NCBI GenBank assembly: GCA_933228895.1
Contig: OW121848.1
Coordinates: 84,897,470-84,961,469 of the forward strand
DNA: 64,000 nt
Direction: 5' to 3'
Source: Platycnemis pennipes
Lineage: Eukaryota; Arthropoda; Insecta; Odonata; Platycnemididae
How positions within the stretch are numbered: position 1 is the stretch's first letter; every line of letters starts with the position of its first letter. The notes under the pieces were generated by a model. The model had not been told where the DNA came from, searched no databases, and saw only the letters and a program-made list of their open reading frames with translations. The translations under genes and the position numbers were made by a program. Of this stretch, positions 21,989-31,439 are shown piece by piece.

Positions 21989-24900
21989 ATGGCGGATCAT
22001 GAGATGAAGGATATCATTCCCAAACTTCACAGAGGAAATTATTATTCGTGGTCTCGGCGGGCCAAGTCCGAGTTGGTAGAGAGAAATTGTTGGAATGCAG
22101 TTGATCCGGGGTTTGAAGACGTCAGTGTGGCAGATTTAAATGAGCAGCAGCAGAGGAGCAATAGGAAAGCTCTAGCTTTTATGTTGAAATATGTCACAGA
22201 TGCATACATTGAAGACATCGGTGATTGCGAGAAGGCTAAAGACGCATGGGACAAATTGCAGAGAATACATTCGTCTTTCACGCTTATTCAGTGCCTAGAA
22301 AAAATGAAGGAAATGATGAACATAGTAAAGACAGACGATGTGCCCATGCACGAGTATATGGCCAAAATTCAGGGTTTGAATCGAGTGATAAGAAGTGGTA
22401 ATTTTGGCTTAGAATTAAATGATAAGCAACTAGCCGGGGTGTTTTTAGTTGGGCTCCCGAAGGAGAAGTATAAGGTCTTAATTTCTATGCTGGGAAAGGA
22501 AGCCGACCTTTCAACCGAGAAAGTAAAAGCAGCTCTACTCCAAGAGGAGGACTTGGACGAGTATGAAGATGTGAGTGGTGCTTTCACGTCAACAAGTTCC
22601 AGAGGGCGAGGAGCCAGCAACTTTGACCGGGGTCGCGATCGTGTAAGAGGAGGACATAGAGGTGGAAGCAGTTACCAACGCAACAGTGGGGAATACAAGC
22701 AGTCTAGATCATTTGGAGCGAATGCTGGGAAGGATCAAGAAAGGAAATGTTTTAAGTGCGGAGAAAGTGGTCATTTTGCAAAAGAGTGCAAATCTACCCA
22801 GTGTTTTAGGTGTGGTAAGTTAGGTCACATTGCGAAAGACTGTCATGAAGAGCACAAGGACGAGGGGAAGTCAGACAAGAAAGGCGACATCAACAGTAAT
22901 GAAGAAAAGAAGAAATATAGAGTTTGTGTCAGTACTTCAAATGCTAGTAGTACATCCATGTCCAGTGAATGGTTAGTAGACTGTGCTGCTAATGACCATA
23001 TTTGTTTTGATAAAAGTTTGTTTGTCTCCCTAAAAGCCAGTGCAGGGGAAGTGTTAATGGGTAAAGGTAGTGTAGCTGTCGAAGGTATAGGCACTGTTGA
23101 ACTGGATATAGCGGAAGAATGTGGGGGGTGGACATTATCATTGTCAGATGTTTTGTATGTGCCTGAGTTTTCGTTCAACCTGCTTTCATGTTCTAAGTTA
23201 GCCAAGAAGGGTGTAATTTGTGAAATTTATGAGAATTGTGTTGCAAGGGACAAAGATAATAACGATGAAGAGTTATTTAAAGCGCATGAGAGAAATGGTT
23301 TATATGTCTTGCAAGTCAAAAGAAAGGTAGTGACAACCAGTGTAGTTGTAGAGCTGGAAAGTGATCTAAGTGTAACAAATGCTGTAGCTCTGAGAAGTGC
23401 AGTAGAATGGCATTCAAGGTTGGGTCATTTACATACTGAAGCCATTAAAAAGATCCCTGTAATTGAGTGTAGAGGGAAGCTTGAAACCAAATGTGATGTC
23501 TGTGAAAAGGGGAAAGCAACAAAAATAGGTTTTCCTCGGGTAAGTGAGCGAAAGTCAGCCAAACCATTGGATTTGATTCACTCTGATGTGATGGGAAAAT
23601 TGACTGTGTCTTTAGGAGGTTCAAGGTATGTTGTCACCTTCGTTGATGATTATTCTAGATTTGTGACTGTGTATTTTTTAGCAAAGAAAAGTCAAGTATT
23701 CAATGTGTTCAAGCAATATAAACATTATGTTGAACTGTTGCATGAGAGTAAGATAAAAGCACTGCAGACAGACGGTGGAGGTGAATACATCGATGGTGAG
23801 TTTCAATCCTTTTTGAGAGAGAATGGAATAATTCACAGGAAAACAGTTAAAAGTTCACCAGAGCAAAATGGTATTTCAGAGCGACTAAATAGGACATTAG
23901 CCAATGCAGTGAGGTGCATGTTGATTCAGTCAGGATTACCAAAGTCGTTTTGGGCAGAAGCCATGAGTGTGGCGGTTTATGTGAGAAACTTATCTCCATC
24001 TAGAGTTGTGAAAAATCAGATACCTATGGTATTATGGAGTGGTATAGAAGTCACTTCTGACACCTATGAAAGACTCAGGGTGTTTGGTTGTAAAGGGTGG
24101 CTCTATAATGAAGGTGAAAAATTTGATCAGAGGGCTATTGACTGTGTTTTTGTTGGGTATGGCGAGAATGTTAAGGGGTACAAAGTTTGGTGCCCATCGA
24201 AAAGAAAGTTTGTTGTGGCACACAATGTAAAATTTGACGAGACGGTATTCCCTTATTTAGAGAAATCAAAGGTAAACGTTGAGTGGGCCGTCCCTACTGT
24301 ACCAATTGCTGAAGTTGATGAAGACAATTGTACATCAAGTGTTTTTGTTGATGATGAGAATCATTATGACTTGGGTCTGTGGGGAGAATTGTGCCAGGTT
24401 GAATGGATGAAAACTGAGTTGATGAAATTGTTTGAACTAAGAGATTTGGGTGTAATGAAAGACTTTCTGTCCATGCATGTTGTCCATGAGAATAGTAAAA
24501 TCAGTATTGGTCAGGGGAAGTATATCAATGATATTTTGACGGAATTTAGGCTTGAGCAGGCAAAGGGCAGGTCGGCTCCCCTGCAGGTGAATAATAATGA
24601 CCAAACTGAAACAGGGAATGAAATGTTTGATAGAAGTCAATACCAACATGCTGTTGGAAAATTGTTATATTTACCTGGTTGTACTAGACCAGATCTATGT
24701 TTTGCATTGAGTAAAGTGAGTCAAAGCAACAATGATCCAAAGAGGAGAAATTGGAATGATATTGTTCATGTGTTAAGGTATTTGAAAGCAACCAAAGATT
24801 TATGTATTGTTTACTCTAAGAGTGAAAACGTTAAAGAATCTATTATAGCATATTGTGATTCAGATTACAATAGTACCAAAGGTGTAAGGGTGTCATATTC

Positions 24901-25309
24901 TGGATATGTTATATCTTTGTGTAATGGTCCTATTATTTGGAAAACCAAGAAGCAGAGTGTAATTGCTATGTCTACCGTTGAGGCAGAATATGTTGCTATG
25001 TGTGAAGCAACTAAGGAGGTCCTGTGGTTAACAATGATTTTAGAAGAAATGGGACAGAGTCATTTAATACCAAAACCATTTGTAATTCAGTGTGATAACC
25101 AAGGAGCCATATGTTTGAGTGAGAATGGTTTGGACTCTGAGAGGTCCAAACACATAGATATTAAATTTTGTTTTCTACAAGATCATGTAAACAAAGGGAC
25201 AGTTCAATTCAAATATGTGCCATCTTCAAGAAATGTTGCAGATTTGTTTACAAAAGTGTTAAATGGACCAAAGACTGAGGAATTTGTTTCCATGTTGGGA
25301 TTACATTAA
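21989..25309 (+). CDS. Copia B gag-pol with in-frame RT deletion (defective)
   Basis: Upstream in-frame ATG at 21971; MADHEM at 21989 has the better context (gaaaATGG). Gag, two CCHC knuckles (CFKCGESGHFAKEC, CFRCGKLGHIAKDC), protease DCAAND, and integrase with TDGGGEY and EQNGISERLNRT match the intact copy. At 24371 the reading frame jumps from ENHYD to LGLWGEL: 846 bp (282 codons) are missing relative to 26369-30553, removing most of RT including YVDD. RNase H remains. The breakpoint has 4-bp microhomology (ATGA). It cannot make active RT but could be mobilised in trans. Confidence 0.93.
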   Translation: MADHEMKDIIPKLHRGNYYSWSRRAKSELVERNCWNAVDPGFEDVSVADLNEQQQRSNRKALAFMLKYVTDAYIEDIGDCEKAKDAWDKLQRIHSSFTLIQCLEKMKEMMNIVKTDDVPMHEYMAKIQGLNRVIRSGNFGLELNDKQLAGVFLVGLPKEKYKVLISMLGKEADLSTEKVKAALLQEEDLDEYEDVSGAFTSTSSRGRGASNFDRGRDRVRGGHRGGSSYQRNSGEYKQSRSFGANAGKDQERKCFKCGESGHFAKECKSTQCFRCGKLGHIAKDCHEEHKDEGKSDKKGDINSNEEKKKYRVCVSTSNASSTSMSSEWLVDCAANDHICFDKSLFVSLKASAGEVLMGKGSVAVEGIGTVELDIAEECGGWTLSLSDVLYVPEFSFNLLSCSKLAKKGVICEIYENCVARDKDNNDEELFKAHERNGLYVLQVKRKVVTTSVVVELESDLSVTNAVALRSAVEWHSRLGHLHTEAIKKIPVIECRGKLETKCDVCEKGKATKIGFPRVSERKSAKPLDLIHSDVMGKLTVSLGGSRYVVTFVDDYSRFVTVYFLAKKSQVFNVFKQYKHYVELLHESKIKALQTDGGGEYIDGEFQSFLRENGIIHRKTVKSSPEQNGISERLNRTLANAVRCMLIQSGLPKSFWAEAMSVAVYVRNLSPSRVVKNQIPMVLWSGIEVTSDTYERLRVFGCKGWLYNEGEKFDQRAIDCVFVGYGENVKGYKVWCPSKRKFVVAHNVKFDETVFPYLEKSKVNVEWAVPTVPIAEVDEDNCTSSVFVDDENHYDLGLWGELCQVEWMKTELMKLFELRDLGVMKDFLSMHVVHENSKISIGQGKYINDILTEFRLEQAKGRSAPLQVNNNDQTETGNEMFDRSQYQHAVGKLLYLPGCTRPDLCFALSKVSQSNNDPKRRNWNDIVHVLRYLKATKDLCIVYSKSENVKESIIAYCDSDYNSTKGVRVSYSGYVISLCNGPIIWKTKKQSVIAMSTVEAEYVAMCEATKEVLWLTMILEEMGQSHLIPKPFVIQCDNQGAICLSENGLDSERSKHIDIKFCFLQDHVNKGTVQFKYVPSSRNVADLFTKVLNGPKTEEFVSMLGLH

Positions 25310-25381
25310 GTATATGTTTGTGATTGCTTTATTTTGGTTCAGAAGTATAGTTTTTTTTTTGGAATAACTGTCAAGGGGAAG

Positions 25382-25593
25382 TGTTGGTATTGTAATGACA
25401 GGTATTCCTAAACAATGTCATGAATTGCGCTCTTCTTTTGTTTAAGTTGCACTGCGCCATTGTTAGTTGATTGCGTCGCGTGTGTGTGCTGCAATGATTG
25501 TATCAGGCGCATGGGTGTGTTCAAGAGAGTAAAGTGTTTAAAATAAATCACTTGTCGTATCAATATCGTACGCTACCACGTAAGAGAATAACA
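25382..25593 (+). repeat. Copia B LTR2, missing its last bases
   Basis: 212 bp, preceded by polypurine tract AAGGGGAAG. It ends AATAACA and passes straight into antisense pol sequence rather than a PBS. Confidence 0.9.
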
Positions 25594-25709
25594 CACCTTT
25601 GGTACTATTGTAATCTGAATCACAATATGCTATAATAGATTCTTTAACGTTTTCACTCTTAGAGTAAACAATACATAAATCTTTGGTTGCTTTCAAATAC
25701 CTTAACACA
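25594..25709 (-). pseudogene. Antisense fragment of Copia B RNase H
   Basis: Complement reads VLRYLKATKDLCIVYSKS and onward to NSTKGV, matching 30015-30135 on the plus strand. Inserted backwards between LTR2 and a poly(A) tract. Confidence 0.9.
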
Positions 25710-25817
25710 CACCTGTGAATGTCTTGTGCCCATGCATATTGGTATGCTGTTTGACACTTTTCTAGTTGTATAACTATGGTTTTAATGACTGCCTCGGACT
25801 TAATAAAGTTTTGAGTG

Positions 25818-25848
<31 letters not shown>
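25710..25848 (+). other. Polyadenylated transcript 3' end fused in the Copia B array
   Basis: About 108 bp of sequence not found elsewhere in the window, with AATAAA at 25802 followed 10 nt later by 31 A's (25818-25848). It reads as the 3' end of a polyadenylated RNA on the plus strand, captured by reverse transcription. Its source is unknown. Confidence 0.7.
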
Positions 25849-25850
<2 letters not shown>

Positions 25851-25901
25851 AATCACTTGTCGTATCAATATCGTACGCTACCACGTAAGAGAATAACAAC
25901 A
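25845..25901 (+). repeat. Partial Copia B LTR (last 57 bp)
   Basis: Starts at AAAATAAATCAC within the A tract and ends AATAACAACA before a normal PBS. The overlap of A's is the likely switch point. Confidence 0.85.
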
Positions 25902-25984
25902 GGTTATGGGCCCAGGACGGTAGGTGGTACGGCAGTGACACGAGAGAGAGAGAGTAAAGAAAGCCGGTGTCCAAGCGAGAGAAA

Positions 25985-26152
25985 ATGGCGGATCATGAGA
26001 TGAAGGATATCATTCCCAAACTTCACAGAGGAAATTATTATTCGTGGTCTCGGCGGGCCAAGTCCGAGTTGGTAGAGAGAAATTGTTGGAATGGTATTGT
26101 AATGACAGGTATTCCTAAACAATGTCATGAATTGCGCTCTTCTTTTGTTTAA
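25985..26152 (+). pseudogene. Copia B gag stub
   Basis: Starts MADHEM like the full gag, runs 35 codons to ERNCWN, then passes into LTR3 at 26092 (GIVMTGIPK) and stops. Junction falls at the TGTTGG shared by gag and the LTR start. Confidence 0.88.
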
Positions 26153-26303
26153 GTTGCACTGCGCCATTGTTAGTTGATTGCGTCGCGTGTGTGTGCTGCA
26201 ATGATTGTATCAGGCGCATGGGTGTGTTCAAGAGAGTAAAGTGTTTAAAATAAATCACTTGTCGTATCAATATCGTACGCTACCACGTAAGAGAATAACA
26301 ACA
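26092..26303 (+). repeat. Copia B LTR3, missing its first bases
   Basis: Starts GTATTGTAATGACAGG and ends AATAACAACA before the PBS at 26304. Serves as the 5' LTR of the intact unit. Confidence 0.9.
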
Positions 26304-26386
26304 GGTTATGGGCCCAGGACGGTAGGTGGTACGGCAGTGACACGAGAGAGAGAGAGTAAAGAAAGCCGGTGTCCAAGCGAGAGAAA

Positions 26387-29300
26387 ATGGCGGATCATGA
26401 GATGAAGGATATCATTCCCAAACTTCACAGAGGAAATTATTATTCGTGGTCTCGGCGGGCCAAGTCCGAGTTGGTAGAGAGAAATTGTTGGAATGCAGTT
26501 GATCCGGGGTTTGAAGACGTCAGTGTGGCAGATTTAAATGAGCAGCAGCAGAGGAGCAATAGGAAAGCTCTAGCTTTTATGTTGAAATATGTCACAGATG
26601 CATACATTGAAGACATCGGTGATTGCGAGAAGGCTAAAGACGCATGGGACAAATTGCAGAGAATACATTCGTCTTTCACGCTTATTCAGTGCCTAGAAAA
26701 AATGAAGGAAATGATGAACATAGTAAAGACAGACGATGTGCCCATGCACGAGTATATGGCCAAAATTCAGGGTTTGAATCGAGTGATAAGAAGTGGTAAT
26801 TTTGGCTTAGAATTAAATGATAAGCAACTAGCCGGGGTGTTTTTAGTTGGGCTCCCGAAGGAGAAGTATAAGGTCTTAATTTCTATGCTGGGAAAGGAAG
26901 CCGACCTTTCAACCGAGAAAGTAAAAGCAGCTCTACTCCAAGAGGAGGACTTGGACGAGTATGAAGATGTGAGTGGTGCTTTCACGTCAACAAGTTCCAG
27001 AGGGCGAGGAGCCAGCAACTTTGACCGGGGTCGCGATCGTGTAAGAGGAGGACATAGAGGTGGAAGCAGTTACCAACGCAACAGTGGGGAATACAAGCAG
27101 TCTAGATCATTTGGAGCGAATGCTGGGAAGGATCAAGAAAGGAAATGTTTTAAGTGCGGAGAAAGTGGTCATTTTGCAAAAGAGTGCAAATCTACCCAGT
27201 GTTTTAGGTGTGGTAAGTTAGGTCACATTGCGAAAGACTGTCATGAAGAGCACAAGGACGAGGGGAAGTCAGACAAGAAAGGCGACATCAACAGTAATGA
27301 AGAAAAGAAGAAATATAGAGTTTGTGTCAGTACTTCAAATGCTAGTAGTACATCCATGTCCAGTGAATGGTTAGTAGACTGTGCTGCTAATGACCATATT
27401 TGTTTTGATAAAAGTTTGTTTGTCTCCCTAAAAGCCAGTGCAGGGGAAGTGTTAATGGGTAAAGGTAGTGTAGCTGTCGCAGGTATAGGCACTGTTGAAC
27501 TGGATATAGCGGAAGAATGTGGGGGGTGGACATTATCATTGTCAGATGTTTTGTATGTGCCTGAGTTTTCGTTCAACCTGCTTTCATGTTCTAAGTTAGC
27601 CAAGAAGGGTGTAATTTGTGAAATTTATGAGAATTGTGTTGCAAGGGACAAAGATAATAACGATGAAGAGTTATTTAAAGCGCATGAGAGAAATGGTTTA
27701 TATGTCTTGCAAGTCAAAAGAAAGGTAGTGACAACCAGTGTAGTTGTAGAGCTGGAAAGTGATCTAAGTGTAACAAATGCTGTAGCTCTGAGAAGTGCAG
27801 TAGAATGGCATTCAAGGTTGGGTCATTTACATACTGAAGCCATTAAAAAGGTCCCTGTAATTGAGTGTAGAGGGAAGCTTGAAACCAAATGTGATGTCTG
27901 TGAAAAGGGGAAAGCAACAAAAATAGGTTTTCCTCGGGTAAGTGAGCGAAAGTCAGCCAAACCATTGGATTTGATTCACTCTGATGTGATGGGAAAATTG
28001 ACTGTGTCTTTAGGAGGTTCAAGGTATGTTGTCACCTTCGTTGATGATTATTCTAGATTTGTGACTGTGTATTTTTTAGCAAAGAAAAGTCAAGTATTCA
28101 ATGTGTTCAAGCAATATAAACATTATGTTGAACTGTTGCATGAGAGTAAGATAAAAGCACTGCAGACAGACGGTGGAGGTGAATACATCGATGGTGAGTT
28201 TCAATCCTTTTTGAGAGAGAATGGAATAATTCACAGGAAAACAGTTAAAAGTTCACCAGAGCAAAATGGTATTTCAGAGCGACTAAATAGGACATTAGCC
28301 AATGCAGTGAGGTGCATGTTGATTCAGTCAGGATTACCAAAGTCGTTTTGGGCAGAAGCCATGAGTGTGGCGGTTTATGTGAGAAACTTATCTCCATCTA
28401 GAGTTGTGAAAAATCAGATACCTATGGTATTATGGAGTGGTATAGAAGTCACTTCTGACACCTATGAAAGACTCAGGGTGTTTGGTTGTAAAGGGTGGCT
28501 CTATAATGAAGGTGAAAAATTTGATCAGAGGGCTATTGACTGTGTTTTTGTTGGGTATGGCGAGAATGTTAAGGGGTACAAAGTTTGGTGCCCATCGAAA
28601 AGAAAGTTTGTTGTGGCACACAATGTAAAATTTGACGAGACGGTATTCCCTTATTTAGAGAAATCAAAGGTAAACGTTGAGTGGGCCGTCCCTACTGTAC
28701 CAATTGCTGAAGTTGATGAAGACAATTGTACATCAAGTGTTTTTGTTGATGATGAGAATCATTATGATATGGGTTTTGAGGATGATTTTTTCTTGGAAAA
28801 TGGTGATGACTGTGATGATGTTGTAAATGATAATGATTCAGAGACATATCATAACGTCGATCCAGAGCATATCAAAGGTTATGTAGAACTGAACCAAACT
28901 GAGGTTTCTCAACCAGAAGTAGCGATTCGTAGATCTCAGAGACTGCGAAAATCAAAAACTTGTAGTTGCTGTAATGTTGCCATTTTTATAGAAGAATGTG
29001 ACTGTTGTGAAATAATGTTGATGGACCCTAGAAATGTAAGAGAAGCACTGAGTGGGAAATATGCAAAACAGTGGCAGTTAGCAATGGACGAAGAAATGTG
29101 TCAATTAAAATCCAAAAAAGTATTTCAGTTGGTGGAGAAACCAAAAGGTGAGAAGATTTTGACTGTTAAATGGGTATTTAAGGTGAAACAGCACCAGGAC
29201 GGGTCAATAGAGAGATTTAAAGCTAGGCTTGTAGCTCGTGGTTTTGCACAAGTGAAGGGAGTTAATTTTGATAAGACGTACTCACCGGTAATTCAGAAAA

Positions 29301-30553
29301 AGACTGTGAGATTATTGCTAGCTTTAACAGTGCAAAATGATTGGGTAGTGCATCATGTTGATGTCCTTTGTGCCTATTTAAATAGTCCCATTGAAGAGGT
29401 AGTGTATGTACAACAACCAGATGGTTTTGATTATGATGAAACCAAGGTGTGGAAATTGAACAAAAGTTTGTATGGCCTAAAACAGAGTGCTAGGGAATGG
29501 CACAGAAAAATTGATGGCTGGTTGCAAGGTCTGAGACTTGTCAGATTAAAGAAGGACGGGTGTGTGTACATGAATGAAAAGAAAAACCTGTTTGTTGGCA
29601 TTTATGTGGATGACTTGGGTCTGTGGGGAGAATTGTGCCAGGTTGAATGGATGAAAACTGAGTTGATGAAATTGTTTGAACTAAGAGATTTGGGTGTAAT
29701 GAAAGACTTTCTGTCCATGCATGTTGTCCATGAGAATAGTAAAATCAGTATTGGTCAGGGGAAGTATATCAATGATATTTTGACGGAATTTAGGCTTGAG
29801 CAGGCAAAGGGCAGGTCGGCTCCCCTGCAGGTGAATAATAATGACCAAACTGAAACAGGGAATGAAATGTTTGATAGAAGTCAATACCAACATGCTGTTG
29901 GAAAATTGTTATATTTACCTGGTTGTACTAGACCAGATCTATGTTTTGCATTGAGTAAAGTGAGTCAAAGCAACAATGATCCAAAGAGGAGAAATTGGAA
30001 TGATATTGTTCATGTGTTAAGGTATTTGAAAGCAACCAAAGATTTATGTATTGTTTACTCTAAGAGTGAAAACGTTAAAGAATCTATTATAGCATATTGT
30101 GATTCAGATTACAATAGTACCAAAGGTGTAAGGGTGTCATATTCTGGATATGTTATATCTTTGTGTAATGGTCCTATTATTTGGAAAACCAAGAAGCAGA
30201 GTGTAATTGCTATGTCTACCGTTGAGGCAGAATATGTTGCTATGTGTGAAGCAACTAAGGAGGTCCTGTGGTTAACAATGATTTTAGAAGAAATGGGACA
30301 GAGTCATTTAATACCAAAACCATTTGTAATTCAGTGTGATAACCAAGGAGCCATATGTTTGAGTGAGAATGGTTTGGACTCTGAGAGGTCCAAACACATA
30401 GATATTAAATTTTGTTTTCTACAAGATCATGTAAACAAAGGGACAGTTCAATTCAAATATGTGCCATCTCCAAGAAATGTTGCAGATTTGTTTACAAAAG
30501 TGTTAAATGGACCAAAGACTGAGGAATTTGTTTCCATGTTGGGATTACATTAA
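26387..30553 (+). CDS. Copia B gag-pol polyprotein, intact
   Basis: One open frame of 1394 codons from the upstream ATG at 26369, or 1388 from the preferred ATG at 26387. Residue numbers from the upstream Met: Gag 7-250; CCHC knuckles at about 260-273 and 279-292; protease about 335 with DCAAND instead of the usual D-S/T-G-A; GAG-pre-integrase at about 480 (HSRLGHLHTEA, CDVCEKGKA); integrase DDE core (IHSDV, TDGGGEY, EQNGISERLNRT); linker rich in Asp; RT from about 900 (VKWVFKVKQHQDGS, HHVDVLCAYLNS, LYGLKQSAREW, IYVDDLG at about 1079); RNase H (STVEAEYVAM at about 1282, CDNQGAICLSE). Gag and Pol share one frame, as in Drosophila copia. Likely still competent. Confidence 0.95.
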   Translation: MADHEMKDIIPKLHRGNYYSWSRRAKSELVERNCWNAVDPGFEDVSVADLNEQQQRSNRKALAFMLKYVTDAYIEDIGDCEKAKDAWDKLQRIHSSFTLIQCLEKMKEMMNIVKTDDVPMHEYMAKIQGLNRVIRSGNFGLELNDKQLAGVFLVGLPKEKYKVLISMLGKEADLSTEKVKAALLQEEDLDEYEDVSGAFTSTSSRGRGASNFDRGRDRVRGGHRGGSSYQRNSGEYKQSRSFGANAGKDQERKCFKCGESGHFAKECKSTQCFRCGKLGHIAKDCHEEHKDEGKSDKKGDINSNEEKKKYRVCVSTSNASSTSMSSEWLVDCAANDHICFDKSLFVSLKASAGEVLMGKGSVAVAGIGTVELDIAEECGGWTLSLSDVLYVPEFSFNLLSCSKLAKKGVICEIYENCVARDKDNNDEELFKAHERNGLYVLQVKRKVVTTSVVVELESDLSVTNAVALRSAVEWHSRLGHLHTEAIKKVPVIECRGKLETKCDVCEKGKATKIGFPRVSERKSAKPLDLIHSDVMGKLTVSLGGSRYVVTFVDDYSRFVTVYFLAKKSQVFNVFKQYKHYVELLHESKIKALQTDGGGEYIDGEFQSFLRENGIIHRKTVKSSPEQNGISERLNRTLANAVRCMLIQSGLPKSFWAEAMSVAVYVRNLSPSRVVKNQIPMVLWSGIEVTSDTYERLRVFGCKGWLYNEGEKFDQRAIDCVFVGYGENVKGYKVWCPSKRKFVVAHNVKFDETVFPYLEKSKVNVEWAVPTVPIAEVDEDNCTSSVFVDDENHYDMGFEDDFFLENGDDCDDVVNDNDSETYHNVDPEHIKGYVELNQTEVSQPEVAIRRSQRLRKSKTCSCCNVAIFIEECDCCEIMLMDPRNVREALSGKYAKQWQLAMDEEMCQLKSKKVFQLVEKPKGEKILTVKWVFKVKQHQDGSIERFKARLVARGFAQVKGVNFDKTYSPVIQKKTVRLLLALTVQNDWVVHHVDVLCAYLNSPIEEVVYVQQPDGFDYDETKVWKLNKSLYGLKQSAREWHRKIDGWLQGLRLVRLKKDGCVYMNEKKNLFVGIYVDDLGLWGELCQVEWMKTELMKLFELRDLGVMKDFLSMHVVHENSKISIGQGKYINDILTEFRLEQAKGRSAPLQVNNNDQTETGNEMFDRSQYQHAVGKLLYLPGCTRPDLCFALSKVSQSNNDPKRRNWNDIVHVLRYLKATKDLCIVYSKSENVKESIIAYCDSDYNSTKGVRVSYSGYVISLCNGPIIWKTKKQSVIAMSTVEAEYVAMCEATKEVLWLTMILEEMGQSHLIPKPFVIQCDNQGAICLSENGLDSERSKHIDIKFCFLQDHVNKGTVQFKYVPSPRNVADLFTKVLNGPKTEEFVSMLGLH

Positions 30554-30625
30554 GTATATGTTTGTGATTGCTTTATTTTGGTTCAGAAGTATAGTTTTTT
30601 TTTTGGAATAACTGTCAAGGGGAAG

Positions 30626-30840
30626 TGTTGGTATTGTAATGACAGGTATTCCTAAACAATGTCATGAATTGCGCTCTTCTTTTGTTTAAGTTGCACTGCG
30701 CCATTGTTAGTTGATTGCGTCGCGTGTGTGTGCTGCAATGATTGTATCAGGCGCATGGGTGTGTTCAAGAGAGTAAAGTGTTTAAAATAAATCACTTGTC
30801 GTATCAATATCGTACGCTACCACGTAAGAGAATAACAACA
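30626..30840 (+). repeat. Copia B LTR4
   Basis: 215 bp, preceded by AAGGGGAAG. 3' LTR of the intact unit and left LTR of the next stub; no PBS follows. Confidence 0.95.
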
Positions 30841-30841
30841 G

Positions 30842-31153
30842 ATGTGTGAAGCAACTAAGGAGGTCCTGTGGTTAACAATGATTTTAGAAGAAATGGGACA
30901 GAGTCATTTAATACCAAAACCATTTGTAATTCAGTGTGATAACCAAGGAGCCATATGTTTGAGTGAGAATGGTTTGGACTCTGAGAGGTCCAAACACATA
31001 GATATTAAATTTTGTTTTCTACAAGATCATGTAAACAAAGGGACAGTTCAATTCAAATATGTGCCATCTTCAAGAAATGTTGCAGATTTGTTTACAAAAG
31101 TGTTAAATGGACCAAAGACTGAGGAATTTGTTTCCATGTTGGGATTACATTAA
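30842..31153 (+). pseudogene. Copia B 3' pol stub (end of RNase H)
   Basis: 103 codons from MCEATKEVLWL to the normal stop; identical to the end of the full ORF except SSRN for SPRN. It follows LTR4 directly at AACAACAGATGTGTG. Confidence 0.9.
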
Positions 31154-31224
31154 GTATATGTTTGTGATTGCTTTATTTTGGTTCAGAAGTATAGTTTTTT
31201 TTTGGAATAACTGTCAAGGGGAAG

Positions 31225-31439
31225 TGTTGGTATTGTAATGACAGGTATTCCTAAACAATGTCATGAATTGCGCTCTTCTTTTGTTTAAGTTGCACTGCGC
31301 CATTGTTAGTTTATTGCGTCGCGTGTGTGTGCTGCAATGATTGTATCAGGCGCATGGGTGTGTTCAAGAGAGTAAAGTGTTTAAAATAAATCACTTGTCG
31401 TATCAATATCGTACGCTACCACGTAAGAGAATAACAACA
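31225..31439 (+). repeat. Copia B LTR5
   Basis: 215 bp, one base different from LTR1 (TTTATTGCG for TTGATTGCG), followed by GAATG and then the resumed Copia A. Confidence 0.95.

Larger units (their letters stand above)
21691..31439 (+). mobile_element. Copia B array: four linked units in one integration
   Basis: GAATG at 21686-21690 and 31440-31444 is the only target-site duplication. Order: LTR1, gag-pol with RT deletion, LTR2, antisense/poly(A) chimera, partial LTR, gag stub, LTR3, intact gag-pol, LTR4, 3' pol stub, LTR5. LTRs are almost identical, so the array is recent. Located inside Copia A. Confidence 0.92.

Noticed and set aside
22042..30000. Minus-strand ORFs opposite Copia B gag-pol
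   Set aside because: Shadows of the coding strand; identical in both copies only because the sense strand is.
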